From contig NZ_JAUKTR010000003.1 in the NCBI RefSeq assembly GCF_030504955.1, positions 186,001 through 250,000 on the forward strand: 64,000 bases of DNA, written 5' to 3'. The DNA is from Peiella sedimenti. Its GTDB lineage: Bacteria; Pseudomonadota; Alphaproteobacteria; Caulobacterales; Caulobacteraceae. The notes below the pieces were generated by a model that was given only the letters and a program-made list of their open reading frames with translations, was not told where the DNA came from and did not search any database. A program made the translations under genes and the position numbers. Below are positions 27,927 to 36,492 of the stretch, piece after piece; position 1 is the first letter of the stretch; every line of letters begins with the position of its first letter.

Positions 27927-28993
27927 GCCGGGCGCTCGAGGGGGATTTCGATGATCGCCTCAAAGCCGCGTCCAGGCAGGGCCTGACGCGTCAAGGACGC
28001 CGCAGATCCATAGGTGATGACCAGTCGCCGCTCCACGGTCCTGAGGCCGCTGCCGAGGCCCGGCGGCGAGGTCCCGAAGGGTTCTCCGTTGTCGCGCACC
28101 GTCAGACGCAGCCGGTCCCCCACCGCCTCGGCGATGACCTGCACCTCAATCTGTCCGGGCGTTCCGGCCGTGGCGAATTTGAGCGCGTTCTCCAGCAGCG
28201 GTTGGCTGATCTGGGCGGGGACAAGGACGGTCTTCAGGTCATCCGGGAGCCGCAGCTCCACGATAAGGCGCGGTCCGAACCGGGCCCGATAGATCTCCGC
28301 CAGGTCTTCCAGCCCCTCCAGCTCCATGGCGAGGGTCACGAAGTCGTGGTGGGTTTGGTCAAGGGAGCGGCGCAAGTGTCGAGACAGGGCCTGAATGGAA
28401 GTCTCGGCCGCCCTCGTCTTGCGGTTCAGCACCTGGCTTGAGATCGTGTTGAGAGCATTGAACAGGAAGTGGGGATTGATCTGGCTACGCAGCAACTGGT
28501 TCTCGGTTTCGCGCCGCAGCGCTTCAACTTCCAGAGTTCGCTGCGCCTGCGCGCGGGCCATGCTGCCGTACATCAGGGCGAAATAGCCGCAACACCAGGC
28601 GAAGTAGTTCCAGAAAAAGGAGTGCGCGTTCCCCGGCAGATTGCGCAGGCGGTAGGGGAGCGGCGCGGCCGCTGGAAAATCCACCCAGCGCGACCACAGC
28701 AGGCGCGGGACGATGGGCACGACCCAGGCGTAGGCTACAGCGACAATCATCGAGAGAGCGGTGGCGACGACGATCTGCAGGGCCATGCTGCGGTCCCTGA
28801 CCGTCGTCAGCGCCAGGTACATGAATCCACACACCAGGGCGCCCAGAAGGCTGTTGATCGTGCGCGGGAAGAGAAAGCGCCAGTCGTTGGGATAGGCGAT
28901 CCAGTTCGCAAGCGTGGACAGCAGGAAGGCGCCGACCCAGATGGCCAGCGTCAGCCATAATGCTTCCTTGGGCGAGACCCCTGGCCGATCCAT
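27923..28993 (-). CDS. LytS-type sensor histidine kinase
   Basis: 356 aa. Four membrane segments in the first 150 residues. The phosphorylation motif is LRSQINPHFLFNALNTISS with H175, the His_kinase family of LytS/YpdA type. A GHKL ATPase domain follows (QPLLENALKFA, TVRDNGEPFGTSPPGLGSGLRTVERRL). No PAS or GAF domain is present, so the signal is probably sensed within the membrane. Overlaps its regulator gene by four bases. Confidence 0.93.
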   Translation of the reverse strand: MDRPGVSPKEALWLTLAIWVGAFLLSTLANWIAYPNDWRFLFPRTINSLLGALVCGFMYLALTTVRDRSMALQIVVATALSMIVAVAYAWVVPIVPRLLWSRWVDFPAAAPLPYRLRNLPGNAHSFFWNYFAWCCGYFALMYGSMARAQAQRTLEVEALRRETENQLLRSQINPHFLFNALNTISSQVLNRKTRAAETSIQALSRHLRRSLDQTHHDFVTLAMELEGLEDLAEIYRARFGPRLIVELRLPDDLKTVLVPAQISQPLLENALKFATAGTPGQIEVQVIAEAVGDRLRLTVRDNGEPFGTSPPGLGSGLRTVERRLVITYGSAASLTRQALPGRGFEAIIEIPLERPA

Positions 28994-29006
28994 GGCGCCA
29001 CCATGC

Positions 29007-29024
29007 CGAAGCGTTGCCGCTTCG
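29007..29024. repeat. Perfect inverted repeat between the sensor kinase and cytochrome c genes
   Basis: CGAAGCG (29007-29013) and CGCTTCG (29018-29024) with a four-base TTGC loop, 14 bases upstream of the kinase start and 25 bases past the cytochrome stop. No T-run follows on the minus strand, so it is a poor terminator; it may be an operator for the kinase operon. Confidence 0.4.
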
Positions 29025-29048
29025 ACTAGGCTGCCGGAAGAATTGCGC

Positions 29049-29399
29049 TCACCTAAAAGCGTCTTCGTCCGTCTGTTGCAGGTCGCGAATGTAGGCGATC
29101 AGATCGACGCGCTGCTGTTCGCTCAGGATAATGTCCGGCATCACCGGATGGCCTTCGGTCATGCGCAGGGTGTGACCCTGCGGCTCGAACAAAAGCGGGT
29201 CCAGGCGCTGCAGATCGCGCAGCGGCGGCGCCTCGACATCGGGACTGGCGCCGCTGCGCTCAACCGCATGACAGACGCCGCAAGCCTCCCGCGCCAGGGC
29301 CTGGCCTCGCGCCAGGGTGATCAGGTCGGGCTCGGGCGGAGGGTGCGGCTGGGCGAAGGACAGGCGCATCAGAATAAGGGTCACGGTCAGGAAGAGCAT
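29049..29399 (-). CDS. Small c-type cytochrome
   Basis: 116 aa from ATG at 29399; longer upstream frames lack a signal sequence. An N-terminal signal/anchor (MLFLTVTLILMRLSFAQ) is followed by one heme motif CGVCH (C40, C43, H44) and a probable axial Met in HPVMPDIIL. It is a single-heme class I cytochrome of the periplasm. An FNR/FixK-type palindrome lies 52-66 bases upstream of the start, consistent with induction at low oxygen. Confidence 0.88.
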   Translation of the reverse strand: MLFLTVTLILMRLSFAQPHPPPEPDLITLARGQALAREACGVCHAVERSGASPDVEAPPLRDLQRLDPLLFEPQGHTLRMTEGHPVMPDIILSEQQRVDLIAYIRDLQQTDEDAFR

Positions 29400-29451
29400 G
29401 AGGGCCTCCGGGACGGTCCCCACATCCTGCCCTGATCGGCGCCCGTTCCAT

Positions 29452-29465
29452 TTGATCCAGATCAC
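29452..29465. promoter_or_regulatory. FNR/FixK-type box between cytochrome c and the Cys-motif protein gene
   Basis: TTGAT-CCAG-ATCAC, nine of ten positions of TTGAT-N4-ATCAA. It lies between two divergent genes, roughly 53 and 65 bases from their start codons, a spacing that would suit activation of either one. Confidence 0.6.
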
Positions 29466-29529
29466 GGCGGACGCACCCGTCTTCCCGCACAGAGGCTCGG
29501 CCGCACAGGGCGGCGAGGGGGAGCCAGTC

Positions 29530-30000
29530 ATGACTCTGGAGGCGTTGAGCCTGCCGTCGAAGTCGGACGTCGTCGCGGTCGGACGCATTGCGCGGAATAT
29601 CCTGGCCGCGCCCTTCATCTATGGCCTGGCCCTGCCTCTGGCGGTGTTGGACGCGGCGGTCAGCCTCTACCAGGTCGTCTGCTTCCGCCTGTGGCGCATC
29701 GGCCAGGTTCGCCGCCGGGATCATGTCAGCTTCGCCCGCGCAGAGCTGCCGTACCTCAACCCCATGCAGAAGATGAACTGCGGCTACTGCGCCTACGCCA
29801 ACGGCGTCCTGGCCTATGCGCGCGAGATCGCCGCGCGCACCGAGCAGTACTGGTGCCCCATCAAGCACGTCGCGCCGCCGGCGGCGCCCCACCATCGCTA
29901 TGAGAGCTTCATCCCCTATGGCGAAGTGATCAGCCTGGAGGCCCGCTGGGAAGCGCGGCGCGAGGCCCTCAAGGCGCCTCCGCGCTCAGGGAACCCATAG
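29530..30000 (+). CDS. Uncharacterised protein with membrane segment and Cys motif
   Basis: 156 aa from ATG at 29530. One hydrophobic segment near residues 22-50 (IYGLALPLAVLDAAVSLYQVVCF). After it comes a striking block MNCGYCAYANGVLAYAREI, then EQYWCPIKHVAPPA: three cysteines in CxxC...C spacing with a nearby His, which could bind a metal or cofactor. I do not recognise a named family. Its promoter contains an FNR/FixK-type box shared with a cytochrome c gene, so a role at low oxygen is inferred. The last 15 bases overlap the converging DUF2267 gene. Confidence 0.75.
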   Translation: MTLEALSLPSKSDVVAVGRIARNILAAPFIYGLALPLAVLDAAVSLYQVVCFRLWRIGQVRRRDHVSFARAELPYLNPMQKMNCGYCAYANGVLAYAREIAARTEQYWCPIKHVAPPAAPHHRYESFIPYGEVISLEARWEARREALKAPPRSGNP

Positions 30001-30423
30001 GATCGGCGGCCACAGGGGGCGGAGCTCCTCGGGCAGAAGAGAGACCAGCTTGCGCGCCTCGCGCGCGTCCACCCTGTCGGCGATGACGGCGAACACGGCC
30101 TCGGCCACGCCCTTGGCGTCTCTGGGATAGGCCGGCGGAAGGCGGTCGGCGATCCTGTCTAGGAAGGGCTGCAGATCGCGGGGGGCGTCAGGCGGGCCGC
30201 CGCGCCAGCCCTCCAGATAGACGCCCCGAAGCAGCATGGGCAGCTGGGCGGACAGGGCCAGGACGCCATGCTCGGGCAGGCGATCGCGCAGGGTGTGCAG
30301 GGCGGCGCGCGTGGCCGCGTAGGCCTGCTGTCGATCGCATGGCGGCAGACGGTGCTCGACCGCCGCCAGCCAAGCGTTGGTTTCCTGTATCGTGGTGTCG
30401 AATACGGGCAGTCCGCTGGTCAT
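29986..30423 (-). CDS. DUF2267 domain protein
   Basis: 145 aa, helical. The N-terminus FDTTIQETNAWLAAVEHRLP and AATRAALHTLRDRLP followed by LSAQLPMLLRGVYLEGW are the DUF2267 pattern. Biochemical role is unknown; in my reading of other genomes it is often grouped with stress and microaerobic genes. The FNR/FixK-type box at 30483-30496 lies 60 bases upstream of its start. It converges on and overlaps the Cys-motif protein gene. Confidence 0.88.
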   Translation of the reverse strand: MTSGLPVFDTTIQETNAWLAAVEHRLPPCDRQQAYAATRAALHTLRDRLPEHGVLALSAQLPMLLRGVYLEGWRGGPPDAPRDLQPFLDRIADRLPPAYPRDAKGVAEAVFAVIADRVDAREARKLVSLLPEELRPLWPPILWVP

Positions 30424-30482
30424 GGCGATGATCCTCCGCCGTCAGAGACGGGTCATCAGAACCCGGTCGCCAGAGCGCCGCC

Positions 30483-30496
30483 TTGATCGAGGTCAA
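30483..30496. promoter_or_regulatory. FNR/FixK-type box between DUF2267 and CoA-transferase genes
   Basis: TTGAT-CGAG-GTCAA, nine of ten positions of TTGAT-N4-ATCAA, within the perfect inverted repeat CCTTGA-N6-TCAAGG (30481-30498). It sits about 50 to 60 bases from both divergent start codons. Confidence 0.6.
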
Positions 30497-30546
30497 GGCC
30501 CGGGCGGACGGTCTGCGGTTGATGGGAGGGTGCCGGGGAGGGCCGA

Positions 30547-31860
30547 ATGAGTTTCGCAAACGCCTACGCGGCCAAGCTGACGACGCCTGAGACGGCTGTC
30601 GCGTCCATCGCGTCGGGCGAGAAGCTGTGCATGGCCATGGCGATCGGCGAGCCGCCGGCGCTGCTGAAAGCCGTCGCCGATCGCGCCGAGGCGGGCGAGA
30701 TCGCCGACCTGCGTCTGTACTACTTCGAGTCCAAGCCGCACGCCGCCCAGACCGTGCTGCGCTACGAACTGCTGGATCGCATCCGGCCGCACTGCATGTT
30801 CCTGACCGGCATCGAGCGCGAGCTGATGCGCCGGGGCCGCGAGGAGGGCCGCCGCGTCATCGAGTTCATCCCCACGGCCTTCTCCCGGTCCCCCCGCCTG
30901 CTGGCGGACCTGGGCATGGACACCTTGGTCACGGCCGTCTCACCGATGGACCGGCACGGCTATTTCACCTTCGGGACCAACAACGACTACGTCAGCCGCG
31001 TGGCGCGCGTCGCCCGGCGGGTGGTCGTCGAGGTCAATCCGAACATGCCGCGGGTGATGGGCGAGTCTCTGCTGCACGTCTCGGAGGTGGATGCGATCGT
31101 CGAGCACGAGGCGCCGCTGCTGGAGGCCCGGGTGCGCACGCCCAGCGCCACCGACGAGGCCATCGCCGCCATTGTCGCGGGCATGATCCCGGACGGCGCC
31201 TGTCTGCAGATGGGCATAGGCGGCCTGCCGGACGCCGTGGCGCGCGCGCTGAGGGGGCATAGCGACCTGGGCGTCCACACCGAGCTGCTGACGCCGGGGC
31301 TGGTCGAGCTGATGCGCTCGGGCGCTGTGACGAACCGTAAGAAGGCGACCTTCCCCGGCCGCAGCGTCTTCACCTTCGCCATGGGCGACCGGGCGCTCTA
31401 CGACTTCATCGACGACAATCCAGGGATCAGCAGCCATCCGGTGGATGTGGTCAACGACCCTCGCCACATCGCCAAGAATGATCGGGTGGTGTCAGTCAAC
31501 GCGACGCTTCAGGTGGATCTGACCGGCGCGTGCAACTCGGAGCATATCTCGGGCGCCCAGTATTCCGGCGCCGGAGGACAGCTGGACTTTGTGCGGGGAG
31601 CGGCGGCCTCACGCGGCGGCCTCTCCTTCATCTGCTGTCCCTCCACGGCGGGGGAGGGCAAGGTGTCCCGGATCACGGCTCGGCTGGACGGACCGGTGAC
31701 GACGCCGCGCAACGACGTGCACTTCGTCGTGACCGAACACGGCGTCGCCGAGCTTCGGGGGCGTTCGACAGCCGAGCGGGCCATGGCCCTCATCGGCGTC
31801 GCCCATCCCGATTTCCGTTCCGCCCTGACCGAGGCCGCAAGGCGTGACGGCCTGATCTGA
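30547..31860 (+). CDS. Acetyl-CoA hydrolase / CoA-transferase family protein
   Basis: 437 aa, two-domain family I CoA-transferase fold. Motifs visible: MAMAIGEPPALLKAVADRA, ISPMDRHGYFTFGTNNDY (as VSPMDRHGYF), VEVNPNMPRVMGES, GACLQMGIGGLPDAVA, and the C-terminal HVVTEHGVAELRGRS-type block (as FVVTEHGVAELRGRSTAERA). Proteins of this layout transfer CoA between acetate and acids such as 4-hydroxybutyrate or succinate. The acceptor is not determinable. The low-oxygen box upstream suggests a fermentative or acetate-balancing role. Confidence 0.85.
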   Translation: MSFANAYAAKLTTPETAVASIASGEKLCMAMAIGEPPALLKAVADRAEAGEIADLRLYYFESKPHAAQTVLRYELLDRIRPHCMFLTGIERELMRRGREEGRRVIEFIPTAFSRSPRLLADLGMDTLVTAVSPMDRHGYFTFGTNNDYVSRVARVARRVVVEVNPNMPRVMGESLLHVSEVDAIVEHEAPLLEARVRTPSATDEAIAAIVAGMIPDGACLQMGIGGLPDAVARALRGHSDLGVHTELLTPGLVELMRSGAVTNRKKATFPGRSVFTFAMGDRALYDFIDDNPGISSHPVDVVNDPRHIAKNDRVVSVNATLQVDLTGACNSEHISGAQYSGAGGQLDFVRGAAASRGGLSFICCPSTAGEGKVSRITARLDGPVTTPRNDVHFVVTEHGVAELRGRSTAERAMALIGVAHPDFRSALTEAARRDGLI

Positions 31861-31864
31861 AAGC

Positions 31865-31878
31865 TTGATCCAGCGCAA
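31865..31878. promoter_or_regulatory. FNR/FixK-like box upstream of hsp20
   Basis: TTGAT-CCAG-CGCAA, eight of ten positions of TTGAT-N4-ATCAA, 76 bases before the Hsp20 start and five bases past the CoA-transferase stop. Weaker than the other two boxes and believable mainly because of them. Confidence 0.42.
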
Positions 31879-31954
31879 GGCCGGACAGCTCGGATGGGGG
31901 CACCATGACCCTGCGTCAGCCTGTGACGCGCGTCCAAGCCAAAGGAGAAGCGCC

Positions 31955-32422
31955 ATGGCCAAGGACCCCTCTCAGCAGCCGCTGGCCAATCTGGGCCGGC
32001 AGGCGTCCAGCCTCTTCGCGCCGCTGCAGCGCGAGATCGATCGAGCCTTTGACGACTTCGGCCGCGGCCTGGATCATTTCGACCTCTTCGGCCCCGCGCC
32101 CAGCGTGGATCTGGCCGAGACCGAGAAGGCCTATGAGATCACGGCGGAAGCGCCCGGCATGACGGACAAGGACGTCAAGGTCAGCTTCGAGGATGACCTG
32201 CTCACCATCAGCGGCGAGAAGCGATCCGAAACGGAGAAGGAAGGCCGCAACTATCGCTTCGCCGAGCGCCGCTACGGTTCCTTTTCCCGGTCGCTGCGTC
32301 TGCCCGGGGCCGATCCCGACAAGATCAGCGCCGAGCTGAAGGACGGCGTCCTGCGGGTGACCGCCGCCAAGCGGCCTGACGCCTCGGCTCGGCGCATCGA
32401 CATCAAGGTCGGCAAAGCCTGA
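31955..32422 (+). CDS. Hsp20 / alpha-crystallin family small heat-shock protein
   Basis: 155 aa from ATG at 31955, with AAAGGAGAAG (31941-31950) as ribosome site. The N-terminal region (about 50 aa) precedes the alpha-crystallin domain: PSVDLAETEKAYEITAEAPGM, KVSFEDDLLTISGEKR, FAERRYGSFSRSLRLPGADP, and ELKDGVLRVTAAKRP ahead of a short tail. This is a class A-type sHsp acting as an ATP-independent holdase. No thermometer hairpin covers its ribosome site, unlike the second hsp20 at 53970; the FNR-like site upstream suggests oxygen-linked control. Confidence 0.95.
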   Translation: MAKDPSQQPLANLGRQASSLFAPLQREIDRAFDDFGRGLDHFDLFGPAPSVDLAETEKAYEITAEAPGMTDKDVKVSFEDDLLTISGEKRSETEKEGRNYRFAERRYGSFSRSLRLPGADPDKISAELKDGVLRVTAAKRPDASARRIDIKVGKA

Positions 32423-32513
32423 GCTTGGCCGCCTGACACCTTTCGCGGGGTTGCGCGTTCCGGTCGGCGAGGCCAAGTGCAAAGCCTAGCCGGGGCCTCC
32501 CCGCGGGAGAATC

Positions 32514-33296
32514 ATGAATCAGATCCGACAGAACGCGACCAGCAGGGCCGCGGAGCGGGACGCCGTTCCCTGGCCGCGTCCTGAGCGTCTGGCGCTGTTT
32601 CTGGATCTCGACGGCACCCTGGCGCCCATCGCACCCCATCCGGCCGCGGTCGGGCCGACCCCTGACCGCACCGCGCTCCTGCGGCGGCTGCACGGTCATC
32701 TGCAGGGGCGAATGGCGATCCTGAGCGGGCGGGCGCTGAGCGAAATTGATCGCATCTGCGGCGGGGTTCGCCTGCCGGCGGCCGGCGTGCATGGACTGCA
32801 GCGTCGCGACGCCTGCGAGCACGTGATCGAAACCTTCCCGGCCCCTGGCCTGAAGCCCGTCACGGCGGTGCTGGAAGCCTACGCCGCGCTTCACCCTGGG
32901 GTGCTGGTGGAGGTGAAGCCGGGCGCCTTGGCCCTGCACGTGCGTCAGGCCCAGGCGCGTGCCGAGGAAGCCGCGGCCATGGCCGCTGAGTTGGCCAAGG
33001 CCTATGGCCTCGAGCTGCAGGCGGGAGACCAGGTCTTCGAACTGAAAACCCCGGGGGCGAACAAGGGTGCGGCTCTAGCCGCCTTCATGGCCGAGGCTCC
33101 GTTCGAGGGGGGCGTGCCGGTCATGATCGGCGATGATCTGACGGACGAGCACGCCTTTGAGGCCGCCCAGCGCCTCGGAGGCTTCGGCGTGCTTGTGGGC
33201 GACCGCCAGCCCAGCGCCGCGCGCCACGGCCTGGCTGATGTGGACGCTGTGATGACGGCGCTGGCGGGCCTGGCCGACCGGCTGGAGCGCGTGTGA
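32514..33296 (+). CDS. otsB: Trehalose-6-phosphate phosphatase
   Basis: 260 aa. HAD-superfamily motif I LFLDLDGTLAPIAPHP with the nucleophilic aspartate, PAAGVHGLQRRD, a cap domain, then motif IV GDDLTDEHAFEAA. The enzyme removes phosphate from trehalose 6-phosphate. First gene of a three-gene trehalose operon: its stop overlaps the start of the GH15 gene (TGATG), which in turn overlaps otsA. Putting otsB before otsA, with a glycosidase between, is less common than otsBA alone. Confidence 0.95.
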   Translation: MNQIRQNATSRAAERDAVPWPRPERLALFLDLDGTLAPIAPHPAAVGPTPDRTALLRRLHGHLQGRMAILSGRALSEIDRICGGVRLPAAGVHGLQRRDACEHVIETFPAPGLKPVTAVLEAYAALHPGVLVEVKPGALALHVRQAQARAEEAAAMAAELAKAYGLELQAGDQVFELKTPGANKGAALAAFMAEAPFEGGVPVMIGDDLTDEHAFEAAQRLGGFGVLVGDRQPSAARHGLADVDAVMTALAGLADRLERV

Positions 33297-35134
33297 TGAG
33301 CACCGCCAGCCAGAGCCTCGATCTGTTCCCCATCGGGAACTGCGCCGCCTCGGCGCTGATCGATCGCCAGGGCCGCTTCGTCTGGGCGTGCCTTCCCCGC
33401 GTGGACGGCGCGCCCGTCTTCTCGGCGCTGATGAACGGGCCGGACCTGCCGGATCATGGCTATTGGGCCGTGGATCTCGAAGGGCAGGTGTCGGTCGAAC
33501 AGGCCTATTGGACCAACACGGCCATCCTGCGCACGGTGAAGCGGGCGGCGGACGGCTCCGAGCTTGAGATCATCGATTTCTGTCCGCGCCACCCCAAGCT
33601 GGGCCGCACCTATCGGCCGCTGGCCTATTGCCGGGTGCTGCGGCCGCTGAAGGGCACGCCGCGCGTGACGATCCGCCTCCGCCCCTCGGCAGACTGGGGC
33701 GCGCGGGCCGCCGCCCATACGTCGGGCTCAAATCACGTCCGCTATCTCTGTGATCACGGGACCCTGCGTCTGACCACCGACTGCGCGGTCAGCCACGTCA
33801 CCGATGAGCGCACCTTCCGGCTGGAGCGGCCGCTGTCGTTCTTCCTGGGGCCGGACGAGGTCTACGCCCAGGACGTGGGCTTCGGCGTCGCCGAGACGCT
33901 GGAGCATACGCGCAAGTACTGGCGCGAGTGGGTGCGCACCCTTTCATTGCCGCTCGATTGGCAGGAGGCCGTGATCCGCGCCGCCATCGCGCTCAAGCTG
34001 TGCGTGCATGAGGAGACGGGCGCCATCGTGGCGGCCCTGACCACCTCCGTCCCCGAGTTCGCGGACAGCGGCCGCAACTGGGACTACCGGTACTGCTGGA
34101 TCCGGGACGCCTACTACGTGGTGCGGGCCCTCAACCGGCTGGGCGCCGCAGACATGCTGGAGAGCTATCTGGCCTATCTGCGCAATCTGATCGACCAGAC
34201 GCTGTACGATCTGAACTCGGAGACTGGACCGAATCTGAACTCAGGACCGGCCCACATCCAGCCCGTCTGGGGCGTGGGGCTGGAGCCCTCCATCACCGAG
34301 CGCGAGGCGCCCGGCCTCAGCGGGTTCCGCGGCATGGGACCGGTGCGCATCGGCAACCAGGCCCACGAGCACGTGCAGAACGACGTCTACGGACAGATCG
34401 TGCTGCCCCTGGCTCAGACCTTCTACGATCTCCGGCTTTTGCGGCCCGCGACATTCGACGACTTCCATGCTCTGGAGAAGGTCGGCGAGCGCGCCTTTCA
34501 CATGTACGACAAGCCGGACGCAGGCCTCTGGGAACTGCGCACCATCGCCCGGGTGCACACTTATTCGGCCCTGATGTGCTGGGCCGCCTGCGACCGCCTG
34601 GCCAAGGCGGCCGAACATCTTGGCCTCTCCTCGCGCGCCGCCGTGTGGCGCGAGCGCGCAGAGACGGTGCGCGCCCGGATCGAGACCGAGGCGCTGGTCG
34701 AGGGGGAAGGCCGCTACGCGGCCAGCTTCGGCGGGGAGGAGCTGGACGCCAGCCTGCTTCAGATGGTCGACCTGGGCTTCCTGGACCCTGATGATCCGCG
34801 TCAGGCGGCCACCTTCGCCGCCATCGAAAAGGGCTTGCGCCGCGGCGACCACCTGTTCCGCTACGTCATTCCCGATGACTTCGGCGAACCCGAAACCGCC
34901 TTTAATTTCTGTACGTTCTGGTACATCGAGGCCCTTGCCCTGAACGGCCGCGAGGATGAGGCTCGATCGCTTTTTGAGGCCATGCTGGCGCGCCGGACCT
35001 CCGCGGGGCTCCTGTCCGAGGACATCGAGGTCGAGACGGGCGAGCTCTGGGGCAACTATCCGCAAACCTATTCGCTGGTGGGCATCATCAACTGCGCCGT
35101 GCTCCTCAGCCGGCCCTGGGCGGCGGTGCGATGA
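33296..35134 (+). CDS. Glycoside hydrolase family 15 enzyme (glucoamylase/trehalase type)
   Basis: 612 aa from ATG at 33296 (a GTG three bases earlier is in frame). The N-terminal beta-sandwich opens DLFPIGNCAASALIDRQGRFVW, followed by an (alpha/alpha)6 barrel with the GH15 hallmark GRNWDYRYCWIRDAYYVVRAL and ELWGNYPQTYSLVGIINCAV near the C-terminus, where the second catalytic Glu lies. No signal peptide, so cytoplasmic. Enzymes of this bacterial type hydrolyse alpha-glucans or trehalose; given its place between otsB and otsA, trehalase activity is a real possibility (inference). Confidence 0.92.
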   Translation: MSTASQSLDLFPIGNCAASALIDRQGRFVWACLPRVDGAPVFSALMNGPDLPDHGYWAVDLEGQVSVEQAYWTNTAILRTVKRAADGSELEIIDFCPRHPKLGRTYRPLAYCRVLRPLKGTPRVTIRLRPSADWGARAAAHTSGSNHVRYLCDHGTLRLTTDCAVSHVTDERTFRLERPLSFFLGPDEVYAQDVGFGVAETLEHTRKYWREWVRTLSLPLDWQEAVIRAAIALKLCVHEETGAIVAALTTSVPEFADSGRNWDYRYCWIRDAYYVVRALNRLGAADMLESYLAYLRNLIDQTLYDLNSETGPNLNSGPAHIQPVWGVGLEPSITEREAPGLSGFRGMGPVRIGNQAHEHVQNDVYGQIVLPLAQTFYDLRLLRPATFDDFHALEKVGERAFHMYDKPDAGLWELRTIARVHTYSALMCWAACDRLAKAAEHLGLSSRAAVWRERAETVRARIETEALVEGEGRYAASFGGEELDASLLQMVDLGFLDPDDPRQAATFAAIEKGLRRGDHLFRYVIPDDFGEPETAFNFCTFWYIEALALNGREDEARSLFEAMLARRTSAGLLSEDIEVETGELWGNYPQTYSLVGIINCAVLLSRPWAAVR

Positions 35135-36492
35135 CCCGCCTGATCGTCGTCTCCAACCGGGTCTCGGCCCCCACCGACGCCGCGGCGCCCAGTTCGGGCG
35201 GGTTGGCCATGGCTCTGCGCGCAGCCTTGCAGGATCACGGGGGGCTCTGGTTCGGCTGGAGCGGCGAGACGTCAGAGCACGCCCAGTCGGAACCACCCAA
35301 GACCCGCACGGTCGGGGGAATCCAGACCGTCACGGCCGCGCTGACCGAGCACGAGCTTGAGACCTATTACAACGGGTACGCCAACCGCACGCTCTGGCCG
35401 TTGCTGCACCAGCGCCTCGACCTGATGGCGTCGGATCGCGAACTGGCCAAGGGGTACCTGGCGGTCAACGCCCGCTTTGCGGCCCTGCTCGCGCCGCTGA
35501 TCGAGCCCGACGACCAGGTCTGGGTGCACGACTACCACCTGATCCCGCTGGCGTCGGAATTGCGCAAGCTGGGCGTGACCTGCCGCATCGGATTCTTCCT
35601 GCACACGCCCTGGCCGGCGCACCAGATTTTCCGCGCCCTGCCGGAACACCGGGCCCGGGCGCGTGAGCTGCTGGCCTACGATCTGATCGGGTTCCAGACC
35701 GAGGAGTGGCGACGCGCCTTCGAGGACTATCTGGCCCGAGACGACGCCGAGATCGCCGCCGAGACAGGCCGTCAGCCCCGTACCGGCGTCTATCCCATCG
35801 GCATCGACGCCGAGGCTTTCGCCAAGGCCCTGGAGACCACGGCGGCGGGGCGAGCCCACGACCGGCTGATGGCTTCGTGCGCGTTTCGCAAGGTGCTGCT
35901 GGGCGTCGATCGTCTGGACTATTCCAAGGGGCTGGAGGACCGTCTGCGCGGCTTCGAGCAGTTCCTGGCCGACAATCCCGACCAACACCGGCGCGTGACC
36001 TTCGTCCAGATCGCCAACCTCAGCCGCGAGCAGGTGGAGAGCTACCAGCAGATCCGCGCGCGCCTCGACGCCCTGGCCGGGCATATCAACGGCGCCTATG
36101 CCGACTTCGACTGGTCCCCGGTGCGGTACGTCAATCGCGAGCACCGCCGAGACCATCTGGCCGGTCTCTACCGCGCCGCCCACGTGGGGCTGGTGACGCC
36201 GCTGATCGATGGCATGAACCTGGTGGCCAAGGAGTATGTCGCGGCGCAGAATCCGGATGATCCGGGCGTGCTAATCCTGTCGCGGTTCGCTGGGGCGGCC
36301 GAGCAAATGAAGGACGCGCTGCTGATCAATCCCTACAGCGCGGACGAGTTGGCCGACGCCATTCGCAGAGCCCTCGCCATGCCCAAGCAAGAGCGCCTGA
36401 AGCGATGGGAGACGCTGGCGCACGGCGTGCGGACCGACGACGTGACCGCGTGGCGACGGTCCTTTCTAAAAGACCTGTCAGCCTCGGCCTGA
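35131..36492 (+). CDS. otsA: Trehalose-6-phosphate synthase (GT20)
   Basis: 453 aa. Family motifs in order: SSGGLAMALRAAL, VWVHDYHLIPLASEL, GFFLHTPWPAHQIF, LGVDRLDYSKGLEDRLRGF, and TPLIDGMNLVAKEYVAAQ. It joins UDP-glucose (or another NDP-glucose) and glucose 6-phosphate. Overlaps the GH15 gene by four bases and converges on the SDR gene with a 15-base overlap. Together with otsB upstream it provides the complete two-step trehalose pathway. Confidence 0.96.
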   Translation: MTRLIVVSNRVSAPTDAAAPSSGGLAMALRAALQDHGGLWFGWSGETSEHAQSEPPKTRTVGGIQTVTAALTEHELETYYNGYANRTLWPLLHQRLDLMASDRELAKGYLAVNARFAALLAPLIEPDDQVWVHDYHLIPLASELRKLGVTCRIGFFLHTPWPAHQIFRALPEHRARARELLAYDLIGFQTEEWRRAFEDYLARDDAEIAAETGRQPRTGVYPIGIDAEAFAKALETTAAGRAHDRLMASCAFRKVLLGVDRLDYSKGLEDRLRGFEQFLADNPDQHRRVTFVQIANLSREQVESYQQIRARLDALAGHINGAYADFDWSPVRYVNREHRRDHLAGLYRAAHVGLVTPLIDGMNLVAKEYVAAQNPDDPGVLILSRFAGAAEQMKDALLINPYSADELADAIRRALAMPKQERLKRWETLAHGVRTDDVTAWRRSFLKDLSASA

